This document shows, one piece after another, positions 8,181-16,713 of a stretch of DNA of 64,000 nt. Made by a program: the position numbers and the translations under genes. The stretch covers positions 8,787,001 through 8,851,000 of the forward strand of contig NZ_CP107964.1 of assembly GCF_041434935.1 (NCBI RefSeq), in the 5' to 3' direction. A model generated the notes under the pieces. It was given only the letters and a program-made list of their open reading frames with translations, was not told the origin of the DNA and did no database searches. Within the stretch, counting starts at the first letter, position 1, and every line of letters starts with the position of its first letter. The stretch comes from Kitasatospora sp. NBC_00374 (GTDB lineage Bacteria > Actinomycetota > Actinomycetes > Streptomycetales > Streptomycetaceae).

Positions 8181-8798
8181 GTGGACGTTCCCCCCGAGCC
8201 CTCGACCCTGCGTGTCTTCGTGGCGTTGGCTCCGCCCGACGACGCCAAGGACGAGCTGGCCCGGGTCCTGCAGCCCGCTTACACCAGGTACCCGCGGCTG
8301 CGGTGGAACCGGATCGAGGACTGGCACATCACTCTGGCCTTCCTCGGTGAGCTGCCCTCCACGGCAGTGCCGTTGCTGCGGTCGGTGCTGGCCGGCCGGG
8401 CGGCGTCGCACCCCGCTCTGCAGCTGGGGCTGCGTGGGGGCGGCCACTTCGACGAGCGACTGCTGTGGAGCGGGATCGACGGGGACCTGGAGGGACTGCA
8501 CCTGCTCGCCGCCGACGTCCGGGACCTGGCCAGGTCCTGCGGGATCGAGTTCAACAACCGCCCGCTGCGCCCCCATCTGACCCTGGCGCGGTCCCGTCGC
8601 GACGATTCCACCAGCGTGCCGCAGGCCGCGGCCGGGCTCTCCGGGTTCGTGGGCCGACCGTGGCGCACCGAGCGTCTCCACCTGGTCGGCAGCAACATCG
8701 GCCGCGGCCCTGGGCCGATCCGTTACCGCGACATCGAGGCGTGGCGATTCGGCGCCGCGGGCCGGGCCGGGGGCAACGGCGCTCCCGCCGAGCCGTAG
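8181..8798 (+). CDS. thpR: RNA 2',3'-cyclic phosphodiesterase (2'-5' RNA ligase family)
   Basis: 205 residues, GTG start at 8181. The two HxTx motifs that form the 2H-phosphoesterase active site are present: HITL at about residue 49 and HLTL at about residue 132. Other family blocks are LRVFVALAPPDDAK at the start and the GRPWRTERLHLVGS strand before the end. ThpR/LigT proteins hydrolyse 2',3'-cyclic phosphate RNA ends; the length is typical. The gene ends in a strong hairpin at 8798. The extra C-terminal 15 residues are low-complexity. Confidence 0.9.
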   Translation: MDVPPEPSTLRVFVALAPPDDAKDELARVLQPAYTRYPRLRWNRIEDWHITLAFLGELPSTAVPLLRSVLAGRAASHPALQLGLRGGGHFDERLLWSGIDGDLEGLHLLAADVRDLARSCGIEFNNRPLRPHLTLARSRRDDSTSVPQAAAGLSGFVGRPWRTERLHLVGSNIGRGPGPIRYRDIEAWRFGAAGRAGGNGAPAEP

Positions 8799-8836
8799 CC
8801 GACAGGCGGGCGCCTCCTCGCGCGGGGGCTGTCGGC
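8798..8836 (+). terminator. Terminator-like hairpin after thpR
   Basis: An 8-bp perfect arm pair (GCCGACAG/CTGTCGGC) starts on the last base of the thpR stop codon and encloses a further GC-rich stem. There is no U-tract, as is usual in streptomycetes. Confidence 0.55.
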
Positions 8837-8953
8837 CGGTCTGATGCGGTACGGTCCCGTCTGCACTGAGAAGCACCGGCCCGTCCCGCGAGCAGTACGG
8901 GGCGGACCGTTCTCGTTCGCGGCGCGGGGCGGCGTCGCCGGTCGGGCTGTGCG

Positions 8954-9170
8954 TCAGACCAGCCGCTCCCAGGCCCGGCCGTAGCGGCGGCGGTAGAGGC
9001 GGGTCACGGTGAGGCGGTACTCGTCGGGGAAGTAGGCGGCGGTGAGCAGGGCGATGGTGCCGGCGCTCAGGCCGTCCCCCGACGCTGTCGGTCGTGATCA
9101 CGCCGAGCTCGCCGGCGAACGCGTACAGGACGTACTCGGGGGAGTCGGGCTGGGTGAGCATCAGGTCCAC
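8954..9170 (-). pseudogene. Small unknown protein gene with one frameshift
   Basis: From the GTG at 9170 (GAGGGA upstream) the frame gives VDLMLTQPDSPEYVLYAFAG and then ELGVITTDSVG. At the run of five Gs near 9075 coding quality switches to the next frame: DGLSAGTIALLTAAYFPDEY, RLTVTRLYRRRYGRAWERLV and a stop. Removing one G restores a single 71-residue protein with good codon bias throughout. I do not recognise the family. The indel sits in a homopolymer, so it may be a sequencing error. Confidence 0.6.
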
Positions 9171-9639
9171 GGGGACTCCCTCGGGTCCCCCATCCCTTCC
9201 GCGCGCTCGGGGCCGATCGGACAGGACGCCGCGTGAACCTCTTCACGCCGGCAGTCCGGCGACCGCGGACACGACGCCGCACCCTCGCAGGCGAGGCTCC
9301 CGGGTGGGTGGGAGGCCCGGGTACTACTCGGCACCGCGGGCGATCTGCTCCAGGTACGCCACACCCGGCGGCCGGTCCGACCCGGCCGTGCCGGGCGTGT
9401 ACCCGTGCCCGCCGCCGGTGATGTGCCGGCTGTCGCCGTTGGTGGGCAGGCACCGATGGACGGCGAGAGCCACGGACGGACACGCTCCTGCGGTCGGTAC
9501 TGCCCGCGCCAGGTGTTGCGGAACCCACCGACGGCGGCAGCCGGCCGCGCACACCCGCGCCAGATCCACGTGCACCCGACGCGCGAGGGGGAGGCCCCGG
9601 AGCGGTCATGGACCGATTCTCCGGGACCCCCCACCACGA
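9171..9639. other. 469-bp region without a supported gene
   Basis: A minus-strand frame at 9324..9575 ends in GYTPGTAGSDRPPGVAYLEQ followed by IARGAE, which resembles the C-terminus of gamma-glutamylcyclotransferase-like proteins, but the upstream part does not fit. It is at best a remnant. Confidence 0.35.
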
Positions 9640-10101
9640 TCAGGCGTTGCCGGTGCCGGCCGACGACGTGCCGTGGGTGTACCAGGCGCTCCAGTTCCCG
9701 TTCTGGTCACGGTCGCGGGACCATGTGCGGTTGTCGCTGCCGCGTGCGGTGATGGTGAAGGCGCCGCCGAGGGTCTGGCGGGTTATCTCGACCTTGCTCG
9801 TGAAATAGCCGCCCATGGAGGTCCAGGCGCTCAGCTTGCCGGAGCTGCCGATCGTCCAGCGCGTCCACACGGCGTGGTCGGTTCCGATCACGAAGATCTC
9901 GCTGGTGCCGTCCCGGAAGCCGAAGTAGGTCCCGCCCTCACCGTAGGCACCGCCGCACAGGAAGGTGCCGCCGAACTGCTTGTTGCCGCAGTGCGCGGGG
10001 GTGGCGGGGACACCGATGTCACCTGCCGACGCGGGAGCCGCGCTCAGCCCGATTCCGGCGAGGACGGCGGCGGCCGTGACGGCGGCCTTGATCTTGTTCA
10101 T
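9640..10101 (-). CDS. Secreted PLL-like (beta-propeller repeat) protein
   Basis: 153 residues with a clear Sec signal peptide: MNKIKAAVTAAAVLAGIGL with an ASA cleavage site near residue 26. The mature part has two repeats of the tectonin/PLL type, IFVIGTDHAVWTRWTIG...SAWTSMGG and FTITARGSDNRTWSRDRDQN..WSAWY. These short blades occur in lectin-like secreted actinobacterial proteins. At about 125 mature residues it is too short for a full propeller, so it may oligomerise or be truncated. Two early cysteines (AHCGNK, FLCGG) could form a disulfide. Confidence 0.75.
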   Translation of the reverse strand: MNKIKAAVTAAAVLAGIGLSAAPASAGDIGVPATPAHCGNKQFGGTFLCGGAYGEGGTYFGFRDGTSEIFVIGTDHAVWTRWTIGSSGKLSAWTSMGGYFTSKVEITRQTLGGAFTITARGSDNRTWSRDRDQNGNWSAWYTHGTSSAGTGNA

Positions 10102-10314
10102 GTCTGCTCCTGACTGGTCGGGACCGGGCCTCGTCAGCCGCCCGGGGCACCCGGGCCGCAGCCCGTCCGGCGCCCGCCCGGCGGGCCCTCACCGGTACCA
10201 ACGGGAGCAGCAACCAAGCGAGTTCATCGATCGCCCGTCCACCGGTCGACGAACGCCCCATCGCTTCGGACCGCGAAGGCACGTCAGGGAGCGCGAGCGC
10301 GGCTCCCGGCACTG

Positions 10315-10409
10315 GGAGAGGTGCCCGGAGCGGTTCACCGGGCGCCTGGCCCGTGATGGCCGAGCAGGTCCCCCTGGGGCCCGCGCAGGTTCGAATCCTG
10401 CCCTCCGTC
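10315..10409 (+). ncRNA. tRNA-like element, copy 2 (degenerate acceptor)
   Basis: Same class II outline as copy 1, with GGAGAGG at the 5' end, D-arm CCCG...CGGG, a GGTCCCCCTGGGGCCC-type variable arm and the identical T-arm. The 3' acceptor strand reads CCTCCGTCC instead of CCTCTCC, so the stem is broken. The anticodon-arm loop is CGTGAT between GGCC arms. Upstream, GTCAGGGAGC...GGCTCCC keeps the hairpin of the other copies with compensating base changes. Confidence 0.5.
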
Positions 10410-10521
10410 CCACCGCGCCGGGCCGTGCACGCCGACCCGGTACGTCGCGGCACGGCCTCCTGCGCAGGCTCCGCCCGATCGCCCCCGCCGGCGCCGGGCG
10501 GATCCCCGGCCGGTCCGGGGT

Positions 10522-11130
10522 TCAGCGCGGACCGGCAGGCTCCGACACGGCGAACTTACGCTCGGCAGGCTCCGGCACGCTGAACTCACGCTCGGCTGTC
10601 GTCGTCACCCACATCGGAAGCTGCGCCACCGCTATGGCCGGAGAGGCGGGGAAGTCCGGGCGGATCGCCCCCTTCGGGAAGAACGCCATCCGGCACCGTC
10701 GGCACAACCAGGCCGCCTGCCAGACCCGGTGGCACCGTTCCCAGACCGCGCGCCGCCTCCGGGCCGCGTCCTCGGCCACCTTGACCCGCCGCCGTTTCGT
10801 CGCCAGCTGCACGACCAGCCCGGCCAGCGCCAAGGGCACGGTGAGGATCAGCGGGCCGAGGAGGTAGCCCATGCGGTAGGACGCGTTGGCGTCCCGCAGG
10901 TCGGGGAGGCTGTCGGCCATGTTCTTCAGCCCGAGGACGGTGATCACGGCCGCCGCGGCGTAGAGCGCGATGGCGGGCTTGGCGCGCTCGACCGCCGCCG
11001 GCGCCGGTGGCGGTGGCGGCAGGAGCAGGCCGTGCTCCGGTGCCGCGAGCGGGTGGCCGGTGTCGGTCAAGGCGTGCGGCACGCTCACGGTCTGGTCGCA
11101 CTCGGCGCATCGGGGGCATACAGCGTTCAT
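10522..11130 (-). CDS. Two-helix membrane protein with zinc-ribbon-like cysteines
   Basis: 202 residues from ATG 11130. The N-terminus MNAVCPRCAECDQTV and a late CRRCRMAFFP give two CxxC pairs at about residues 5-11 and 145-148. Between them are two hydrophobic segments (about 52-72, IALYAAAAVITVLGL; and about 88-108, LGPLILTVPLALAGLVVQLA) followed by a basic KRRR patch. The paired CxxC knuckles on one face suggest metal binding in the cytoplasm. It has no recognised family and stands alone. Confidence 0.6.
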   Translation of the reverse strand: MNAVCPRCAECDQTVSVPHALTDTGHPLAAPEHGLLLPPPPPAPAAVERAKPAIALYAAAAVITVLGLKNMADSLPDLRDANASYRMGYLLGPLILTVPLALAGLVVQLATKRRRVKVAEDAARRRRAVWERCHRVWQAAWLCRRCRMAFFPKGAIRPDFPASPAIAVAQLPMWVTTTAEREFSVPEPAERKFAVSEPAGPR

Positions 11131-11398
11131 CGGCCGGTACTGCTCCCGGTTCTGAGGTCGCACTCGCAGGTGGTGCGTGGACGGCGTGACAGCGCATTAG
11201 AGCACACGTGTCCGATCGTCCGTCACATGATTTCGCGGGAGAGCCCATCCTCTCCAGTACCGCACCCGTCCGGACCGGTCCGCCCTGCGCGCCCCGGCCC
11301 GGGCAGGACCCGCACGCACCATCCGCACCGCCGCCGGCTCGGCCGCCGTGTCACCTGCCGCGGCCGGGACGGGACGGACCTTCTCGATCGGCACCGCC

Positions 11399-12278
11399 TC
11401 ACACCGCGAGCCGCCCCCCGCCGGAGCACCGCGCGCCCACGGGGTGGTCGGGGCTGTCGAGCCACGCGTGCTGGCCGGCGGCGTCGACGGTGAGGCCGAA
11501 CCGGGTGAAGCCGGGCCGGCCCTGGGCGTCCCACCAGCGCCAGGCGGCCTCGACCTCGCCCCACAGCGACCGCGGGCCGGCCTGCACGACCTCGTACGTG
11601 CTGCGGTCCGGCTCCCAGTCGGCGCTCGCCCAGGACCGGGTGTCGGTGGAGTCGTAGAGCCACAGCGTGTAGGTGCCGTCCTCGTACCGCTCGCTGCGCC
11701 AGAACACGTGGGGGACCCGCAGGCCGATCGCGAACTGCTCGACCCAGCCGCCGGTGAGCGCCGGCGACAGCGCCGTGGTGGAACGGCGGCCGTCGGCCGG
11801 CCACGGCCGGCCCTTCAGATAGGCGTCGAACGGCGGCCGCACGCCACGCTGGGAGCGCATGCGCATGAACGCGGAGGACCGGGTGAAGCGGCCCTGCGCG
11901 ACACCGCCCGGGGCGACGGTGAGGCGGGCGACGGCCTCGCCGCCGAACTCGGTGCCCCCACGGCACGACGATCAGCCCACCCGGCGCGGTCTGCGCCACC
12001 CACGCGGCCGGAACGTCCGTCACGGAGAACGTCACGACGATCCGGTCGTACGGCGCCCGGTCCGGGTACCCGGCCGCGCCGTCCCCGGCCACGCAGTGCG
12101 GGTGCAGGCCCCGGGCCGCGAGGCGCTCCTGGGCGGCCGCGGCGAGGCGCGGATCCACCTCGACGGTCACCACCCGCTCGCCGCCGAGCCGCCAGGCCGG
12201 CAGGCCGGCGTTCCAGCCGGCGCCCGTCCCGACGTCCAGCACGCGCATCCCGTCGGCCACGTCCAGGTCCGCGAGCAT
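11399..12278 (-). pseudogene. Protein-L-isoaspartate methyltransferase-like gene, frameshifted
   Basis: The upstream part reads MLADLDVADGMRVLDVGTGA (motif I of SAM-dependent methyltransferases) and then VVTVEVDPRLAAAAQERLAA, ending at GGLIVVPWG: a PCMT-type Rossmann domain. At a run of five Gs near 11960 the frame is lost. One base fewer continues as TEFGGEAVARLTVAPGG and joins the C-terminal domain (VRPPFDAYLKGRPWP, to ARCSGGGRLAV). No proper N-terminus is visible before 12278, so the gene is also 5'-damaged. Such two-domain proteins modify isoaspartate or RiPP precursors. Confidence 0.7.
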
Positions 12279-12400
12279 CCCGCCCGCCCGTGCTGCGCCG
12301 TGCGCCTCTCCCGCCCGGACCGCAGGCCGCCGCCCTGTCCCCGCGGCCGCGGGTCGCGGGGCCTGCTTCCCGTGTCGCGCTGCGATGGGCGTGCGGGTGT

Positions 12401-12952
12401 TCAGTGCGGAGTGGGGATTGGGGTGTTCGGGAGTGGGGTGGCGTGGCAGGGGTTGCTCGGTGTTCCGCAGGTGGGTTGGGGTCCGGGGTCCGGGTGGACG
12501 ATGGTGCAGTTGCAGCCGGGGGCAGGGTCGTTGCTGGTCGGCCGCGGCCCTGGGGTGTTCGCCGCGTGTGTGGGCGCGGGACGGCTGCGGGTGGTGGTGG
12601 GCGACGGTGTGTCGGTCTTCGCTGCGGTGGGGGCGGGAATGAGCGATGGTGACGGGGAGTCGGAGGGTGCCGGTGTCGGCGAGGGTGTGGGGGACGCGGA
12701 GGGCGTGGGCGAATCGGCGGGTGCCGAGGTGGGCGATCGAGTGACGGCCGGTGTGGCGGTGGGCTGCCCGGCCAGGCCCGAGACGGCCACCGCCGTCACG
12801 GCAGCCACTACGGTCGCGGCGACTGCGGCGCCGGCCAGGAGGCGGGAGAACCGCGGGGGACGGGCGGAGACGGCCGGCTCCGCCGCGCCACCGGCTGCTA
12901 CTGCCGGGTCCCGTCGATCGTCCGTCGGGGCGGTTTCGCCGGCGTCTTTCAC
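12401..12952 (-). CDS. Single-pass anchored protein with Pro/Ser/Thr-rich exterior
   Basis: 183 residues, GTG start at 12952 with GGAAGG upstream. A 35-residue cytoplasmic lead is followed by one transmembrane helix (about 36-60, LLAGAAVAATVVAAVTAVAV) and about 115 residues of Ser/Thr/Pro with TPSPSP-type repeats. The end holds four cysteines (CNCTIVHP, PTCGTPSNPC). This is a wall-spanning stalk topology. No enzymatic domain is present; the role is unknown. Confidence 0.6.
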   Translation of the reverse strand: MKDAGETAPTDDRRDPAVAAGGAAEPAVSARPPRFSRLLAGAAVAATVVAAVTAVAVSGLAGQPTATPAVTRSPTSAPADSPTPSASPTPSPTPAPSDSPSPSLIPAPTAAKTDTPSPTTTRSRPAPTHAANTPGPRPTSNDPAPGCNCTIVHPDPGPQPTCGTPSNPCHATPLPNTPIPTPH

Positions 12953-13089
12953 GTGCGTCCTTCCAGGTCGGGGCCGTCATCGTCGCAGGGAGTGCCGAGG
13001 ACTTCCGAGGCGGGGCGGGTGGCCGGAACCCGGGACAGCGGCGACTACCAGCCAGTAGCCTGCTGCTGGCGACCGACGGGAGACAGGCG

Positions 13090-13896
13090 ATGACCGGGAC
13101 CGGCAGCGGGGCCGAGGCGTTCTTCGAGCAGCTCTCGCAGGAGCGGTTCGCCCCCACCGGGTACGCCCGGGGGCCGTGGGACGTGGACAGCCAGCACGCC
13201 GGGCCGCCCGCCGCCCTGCTGGGCCGGGCGGTGCTGCTGCGCCCGGGCGCCCGGGAGGACCTGCGGGTGGCCCGGATGACCTTCGAGATCCTGCGGCCGG
13301 TGCCGCTGCGGCCGCTGACGGTGGCCACCCGGGTCCTGCGGGCGGGGCGCAGCGTGGAGCTGGTGGGGGTCTCGCTGGCGGTGGACGGCGGTACGGAGGT
13401 CATGCGGGCGACCGCGCTGAGCATCCGTACGGCGCCCGGCTCGGTGCCCGGGGTCGCGCCGGAGCCCGTGGTGGCGCCGCCCGGCCGCTCCCGGCCGCAG
13501 CCGTTCTTCGCGGTGCCCTGGGAGCAGGGCTACCACACCGCCATGGAGTTCCGGTTCGCGGCCGGATCCTTCCTGGAGCGGGGGCCGGCCGCCTGCTGGC
13601 TGCGGATGCGGGTTCCTCTGGTGGCCGGGGAGAAGACCGACCCGCTGGAGCGGGTGCTGGTGGCGGCGGATTCCATCAACGGGGTCAGCAACGAACTCGA
13701 CTTCACCTCGCACCTGTTCGTCAACCCGGACCTGACGGTGAACCTGCACCGCCATCCTGTCGGCGACTGGGTCTGCATCGACGCCCGGACCGCCGTCGCC
13801 CCGGACGGGATCGGCACGGCGGAGGCCGGGCTCCACGACGAGCGGGGCCCGATCGGCCGCGCCTCGCAGAGCCTGTTCGTCGCCGCCCGCGGCTGA
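13090..13896 (+). CDS. Acyl-CoA thioesterase-like (double hotdog) protein
   Basis: 268 residues from ATG 13090. Two hotdog folds are evident. In the first, YARGPWDVDSQHAGPPAALL is the helix entrance and FEILRPVPLRPLTVATRVLR the sheet. In the second, DSINGVSNELDFTSHLFVNP and the strands LTVNLHRHPVGDWVCIDART follow. This matches TesB/thioesterase-like superfamily proteins, which cleave acyl-CoA to free acid and CoA. It is followed after 54 bp by an SRPBCC protein, probably co-transcribed. Substrate unknown. Confidence 0.8.
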   Translation: MTGTGSGAEAFFEQLSQERFAPTGYARGPWDVDSQHAGPPAALLGRAVLLRPGAREDLRVARMTFEILRPVPLRPLTVATRVLRAGRSVELVGVSLAVDGGTEVMRATALSIRTAPGSVPGVAPEPVVAPPGRSRPQPFFAVPWEQGYHTAMEFRFAAGSFLERGPAACWLRMRVPLVAGEKTDPLERVLVAADSINGVSNELDFTSHLFVNPDLTVNLHRHPVGDWVCIDARTAVAPDGIGTAEAGLHDERGPIGRASQSLFVAARG

Positions 13897-13950
13897 CGGC
13901 ACCCGAGCCCGGACGGGTCCGCCGGGCACCCCTTCGTCAGGAAGAAGCCG

Positions 13951-14439
13951 ATGCCGCGTCAGTTCGAGATCGAGGAGTCCATCCTGGTCGACGCCGCTCC
14001 CCAGACGCTCTACCGGCTGGTGGCGGACCTGCGGGCGATGGGGCGGTGGAGCCCGGAGTGCCGCCGGGTCTGGCTGGCCGGCCCGGCCGCCCGGCCCGGC
14101 ACCCGGTTCGTCGGGTTCAACCGGCGGGGCCTGTTCGTGTGGTTCACCACGGGCCGGGTGACGGTGGCCGCGCCGGGCGCCGAGTTCACCTTCGACGTGG
14201 ACGTGCTCGGCCTGCCGATCGCGCGCTGGCGGTACCGCTTCGAGCCCGAGGGCGCCGGCACCCGGGTCACCGAGTCCTGGCAGGACCTGCGCACCGGCCG
14301 CGGCGCCCGCGCCGCCGAACTGCTGGGCCTGGTCTTCGCCGGCACCGGCCCCGCGCGCCGGATCGAGGTCAACCGCGCAGGCATCCGCACCACCCTGGCC
14401 CGGCTGGCCACAGCCGCGGCGGGTGCCCCGGCCGCCTGA
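13951..14439 (+). CDS. SRPBCC (START-like) family protein
   Basis: 162 residues. The opening FEIEESILVDAAPQTLYRLV followed by DLRAMGRWSPECRRVW is the first strand-helix of the polyketide cyclase/dehydrase-like SRPBCC fold. The sheet follows (FVWFTTGRVTVAAPG, FTFDVDVLGLPIARWRYRF, GTRVTESWQD) and a long C-terminal helix ends it. These domains bind hydrophobic ligands; catalysis is not implied. It lies 54 bp after the thioesterase, suggesting a shared lipid or aromatic substrate. Confidence 0.85.
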   Translation: MPRQFEIEESILVDAAPQTLYRLVADLRAMGRWSPECRRVWLAGPAARPGTRFVGFNRRGLFVWFTTGRVTVAAPGAEFTFDVDVLGLPIARWRYRFEPEGAGTRVTESWQDLRTGRGARAAELLGLVFAGTGPARRIEVNRAGIRTTLARLATAAAGAPAA

Positions 14440-14923
14440 CCCCGGCTGATGCCCCTGCCGGTCCGGGGACCTGACACCTTGATGCGGTGACCGAGGAAGC
14501 TCTCCTCCAAGGTCGACCCCGGATGCAGCAGCCGCACCCGGTCGTTCAGCGCCTGCTGCGCCACACGCGCGATTTCGGTCTCGCTGTGAAGACGCACCTT
14601 CAGCATGGCGACCTTCAGACAGGCCGTCGCCACACCCCCCAAGGTCGTCAGCGGTGAATGATGTGCGTTGGCCGGGGTAGCCCGGGCCTGATGAGCGCGC
14701 ATGGCTGGACGGTGGCGCCGACGCGGCAGTTGTAGATCGTGATAGGGCTGGTGCTGGTCGGCGCAGGTGAAAACGTCTGCGGCGCGCGGCGGGAGCTTGA
14801 AATCCGTCAGGCCGCCCCCGGTCGCCGCGAGGGGCGCCGTCCAACCGAGCTCGCGGCCCCCGAAGCCCCCGCCGGTGCGGCCGACAGTGCGCCGGGCAAG
14901 GATGCCCCGACACAATGGGAGCC
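14440..14923. other. 484-bp gap with an unassigned minus-strand frame
   Basis: On the minus strand, about 14640 to 14480, a frame encodes ATACLKVAMLKVRLHSETEI followed by ARVAQQALNDRVRLLHPGST and ESFLGHRIKV with plausible codon bias, but it has no clear start and runs into the SRPBCC gene. No family recognised; possibly a remnant. Confidence 0.35.
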
Positions 14924-14985
14924 TTACGAGTAGCCGCACGATAGGGCTTGGGACGTGCTGGCCTGGCGGTTCGGCTCGGGGTGGA

Positions 14986-15963
14986 TCAGCAGGCCGTCGC
15001 GCGGACGAGGTCGAGTTCCGTGCTCGGCCTTCTGCGGGTCGGGCGCTTGGCGCTGCGGTCGGAGACCAGGGCGCCGATTGCGGCGATGACCTCAGGCAGG
15101 TCGTCGCGCTCGCCGGTCCAGCGTTGCAGCGACCGCCACTGCTTGATCTCTGCGTTGGCGTGCTCGACCATGATCCGCCGTTGGGATTGGCGGCGGCGCG
15201 TGTGGTCGTAGAAGTTGCGCTCGGACGGCCCGGCGTCCGCCGCTGGTTTCTTCGGCGGGGCGCTGACCTGGCCGGGGAAGTCGCGGGCCAGGCCGGCATA
15301 GCCGGAGTCGACTTCGGCCTTCACCTTCGGGTGCAGCCGCAGCTGCTCCTCGATGCCCTCGGTGCGTACTGCGGTGGCATCGTGCATACGGCCCGGGCGG
15401 ATCGCCCCGAGCCACAGCTCCCGCCCCTGCTCGTCGCTGATCATCGTGGCCTTCTCGGTGTTCTGCCTCTTCTTGCCCGACACGAACGCCTTACGGCCCA
15501 GCCGCCCCGCCTTCGGGCGGCGTACCTGCACCTCGGTACCGTCGATCCGCAGCGTGATCCCCTCGGCCTGGGCATAGGCGAACACGTCCGCGAGGGTCCT
15601 GAGCCTGATCCCGGGCCGATCCGGCACCGCGAAGCCGCGAGCGGCCAGCAGCGGGCGCATCTCTCCGACCGCCCGGTCGATCGTGGAGGGCGAGACTCCG
15701 AACAGCACCGCGAGCACCCTGTGCGACAGCGCCCAGCGCAGCACCACCAAGGTCACCAGGACCCGGTCCACGAAGACCAACTGGTGATCCAGCCCGGCCC
15801 CGGCCGCCCGCAGTCGACCATGGCCACGCCGTTTGGCAAGCTCGGAGTCTCGGGCGGCGGTCCACGGCCCGGCCAACTCGGTGATCAGCGCACCCAGGTG
15901 TTCCTTCGAGATCCCGCACAGGGCAGAATCAGAACAGGCCGCGCGGGCCCAGCTTGACTTCAC
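14986..15963 (-). CDS. IS5-type DDE_4 transposase
   Basis: 325 residues, GTG start at 15963. An N-terminal helical region (GISKEHLGALITELAGPW, then a helix-turn-helix around LFGVSPSTIDRAVGEM) precedes the RNase-H-fold catalytic core. The triad is visible: Asp in LRIDGTEVQV, Asp in AEVDSGYAGLA and Glu in VEHANAEIKQW. The signature IRPGRMHDATAV of this transposase group is present. It appears full-length and intact, so the element may still be active. It lies 76 bp downstream of the passenger acetyltransferase on the same strand. Confidence 0.92.
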   Translation of the reverse strand: MKSSWARAACSDSALCGISKEHLGALITELAGPWTAARDSELAKRRGHGRLRAAGAGLDHQLVFVDRVLVTLVVLRWALSHRVLAVLFGVSPSTIDRAVGEMRPLLAARGFAVPDRPGIRLRTLADVFAYAQAEGITLRIDGTEVQVRRPKAGRLGRKAFVSGKKRQNTEKATMISDEQGRELWLGAIRPGRMHDATAVRTEGIEEQLRLHPKVKAEVDSGYAGLARDFPGQVSAPPKKPAADAGPSERNFYDHTRRRQSQRRIMVEHANAEIKQWRSLQRWTGERDDLPEVIAAIGALVSDRSAKRPTRRRPSTELDLVRATAC

Positions 15964-16039
15964 ACGCCAGATGATCCCGCGCGGCTCTTCGCCCTCCGGC
16001 ACCAGGGCCGCTGCCGGAGCCTGGCCACCGATACCCCGA

Positions 16040-16576
16040 TCATTCAGGCCCGGGCCGGTGCGCCCATTCCTGGCCGAGGATGCTGAAGACGTCGGAGTCA
16101 CGCCAGCCGTCCCGGATCCGCGCGGTGTGCCGGTGCCGGCCCTCGTGGGTCATGCCGAGCTTGCCCAGCACCCGGGCCGATGCGACGTTGCGAGGATCGC
16201 AGGTCGCATAGATCCGGTGCAGTCCTATCAGCCCAAACCCTGTGCCGAGTAGTTCCCCGCCGATGGCTGTGCCCACGCCTCGACCCCACACCCGAGGATG
16301 GACGAGATAGGAGATCTCGCCCTGACGGTGGGCCAGGCTACGAACCTTCAACTCGCCGATACCGACGAGTTCACCGTCGAGGCAGGCCGCATACACGAAT
16401 CTCGCCCGCGGGGACTGCAACCGGGCATCCACCGCGCTTTGGACGAAGTCCCGCGTCTGTTCCTCGGTGTTCGGCCCCCACGCCTGGTAGCGGCAAGCCT
16501 CCGGCAGGCTGGCGAAGGCATGTACAGCGTGGCAGTCACCGACAACAAGCTCGCGCATAGTCACCGAGGTTTTCAT
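16040..16576 (-). CDS. RimJ/RimL-type GNAT acetyltransferase inside the IS
   Basis: 178 residues. Features of the RimJ/RimL branch are visible: an opening TMRELVVGDCHAVHAFASLP, the strand GELVGIGELKVRSLAHRQGE, the acetyl-CoA loop RVWGRGVGTAIGGELL and the late NVASARVLGKLGMTHEG motif. These enzymes acetylate N-terminal amines or small molecules, and some give antibiotic resistance. The ATG at 16576 is used; 16558 is possible. The gene sits 82 bp inside the right inverted repeat, so it moves with the element. The substrate cannot be read from sequence. Confidence 0.87.
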   Translation of the reverse strand: MKTSVTMRELVVGDCHAVHAFASLPEACRYQAWGPNTEEQTRDFVQSAVDARLQSPRARFVYAACLDGELVGIGELKVRSLAHRQGEISYLVHPRVWGRGVGTAIGGELLGTGFGLIGLHRIYATCDPRNVASARVLGKLGMTHEGRHRHTARIRDGWRDSDVFSILGQEWAHRPGPE

Positions 16577-16713
16577 CACGAGCCGATCCTGCCAGGCCAG
16601 CACCGCCACAAACCAGCGCTCAAGTCGCGGGGCTCCCGCACGATCAAGATCGCGTCACTATCGTGCGGCTACTCGTTAGAGTGAGTGGCAATCAGTCCGC
16701 CGCAGCCGCCGCC

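Larger units (their letters stand above)
14924..16678. mobile_element. IS5-like element with a GNAT passenger gene
   Basis: Perfect 18-bp terminal inverted repeats, CGAGTAGCCGCACGATAG at 14927..14944 and its complement at 16658..16675, are bracketed by the 3-bp direct repeat TTA at 14924..14926 and 16676..16678. A TNA target repeat is known for the IS1031 group of the IS5 family. The 1749-bp interior holds, on the minus strand, an acetyltransferase (16576..16040) and then a DDE transposase (15963..14986). The extra gene makes this a passenger-carrying IS. Confidence 0.8.

Noticed and set aside
7077..9170. 697-codon open frame on the minus strand
   Set aside because: It runs antisense to the VOC and ThpR genes, is Arg/Gly/Pro-rich and lacks any domain; only its first 30 codons belong to a real (frameshifted) gene.
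13045..14913. 622-codon open frame on the minus strand
   Set aside because: Antisense shadow of the thioesterase and SRPBCC genes, made by GC-rich third positions; no recognisable motifs.
14986..15963. IS boundaries placed tightly around the transposase alone
   Set aside because: No inverted repeats were found close to the transposase ends, whereas perfect 18-bp repeats with a TTA duplication lie outside the GNAT gene.
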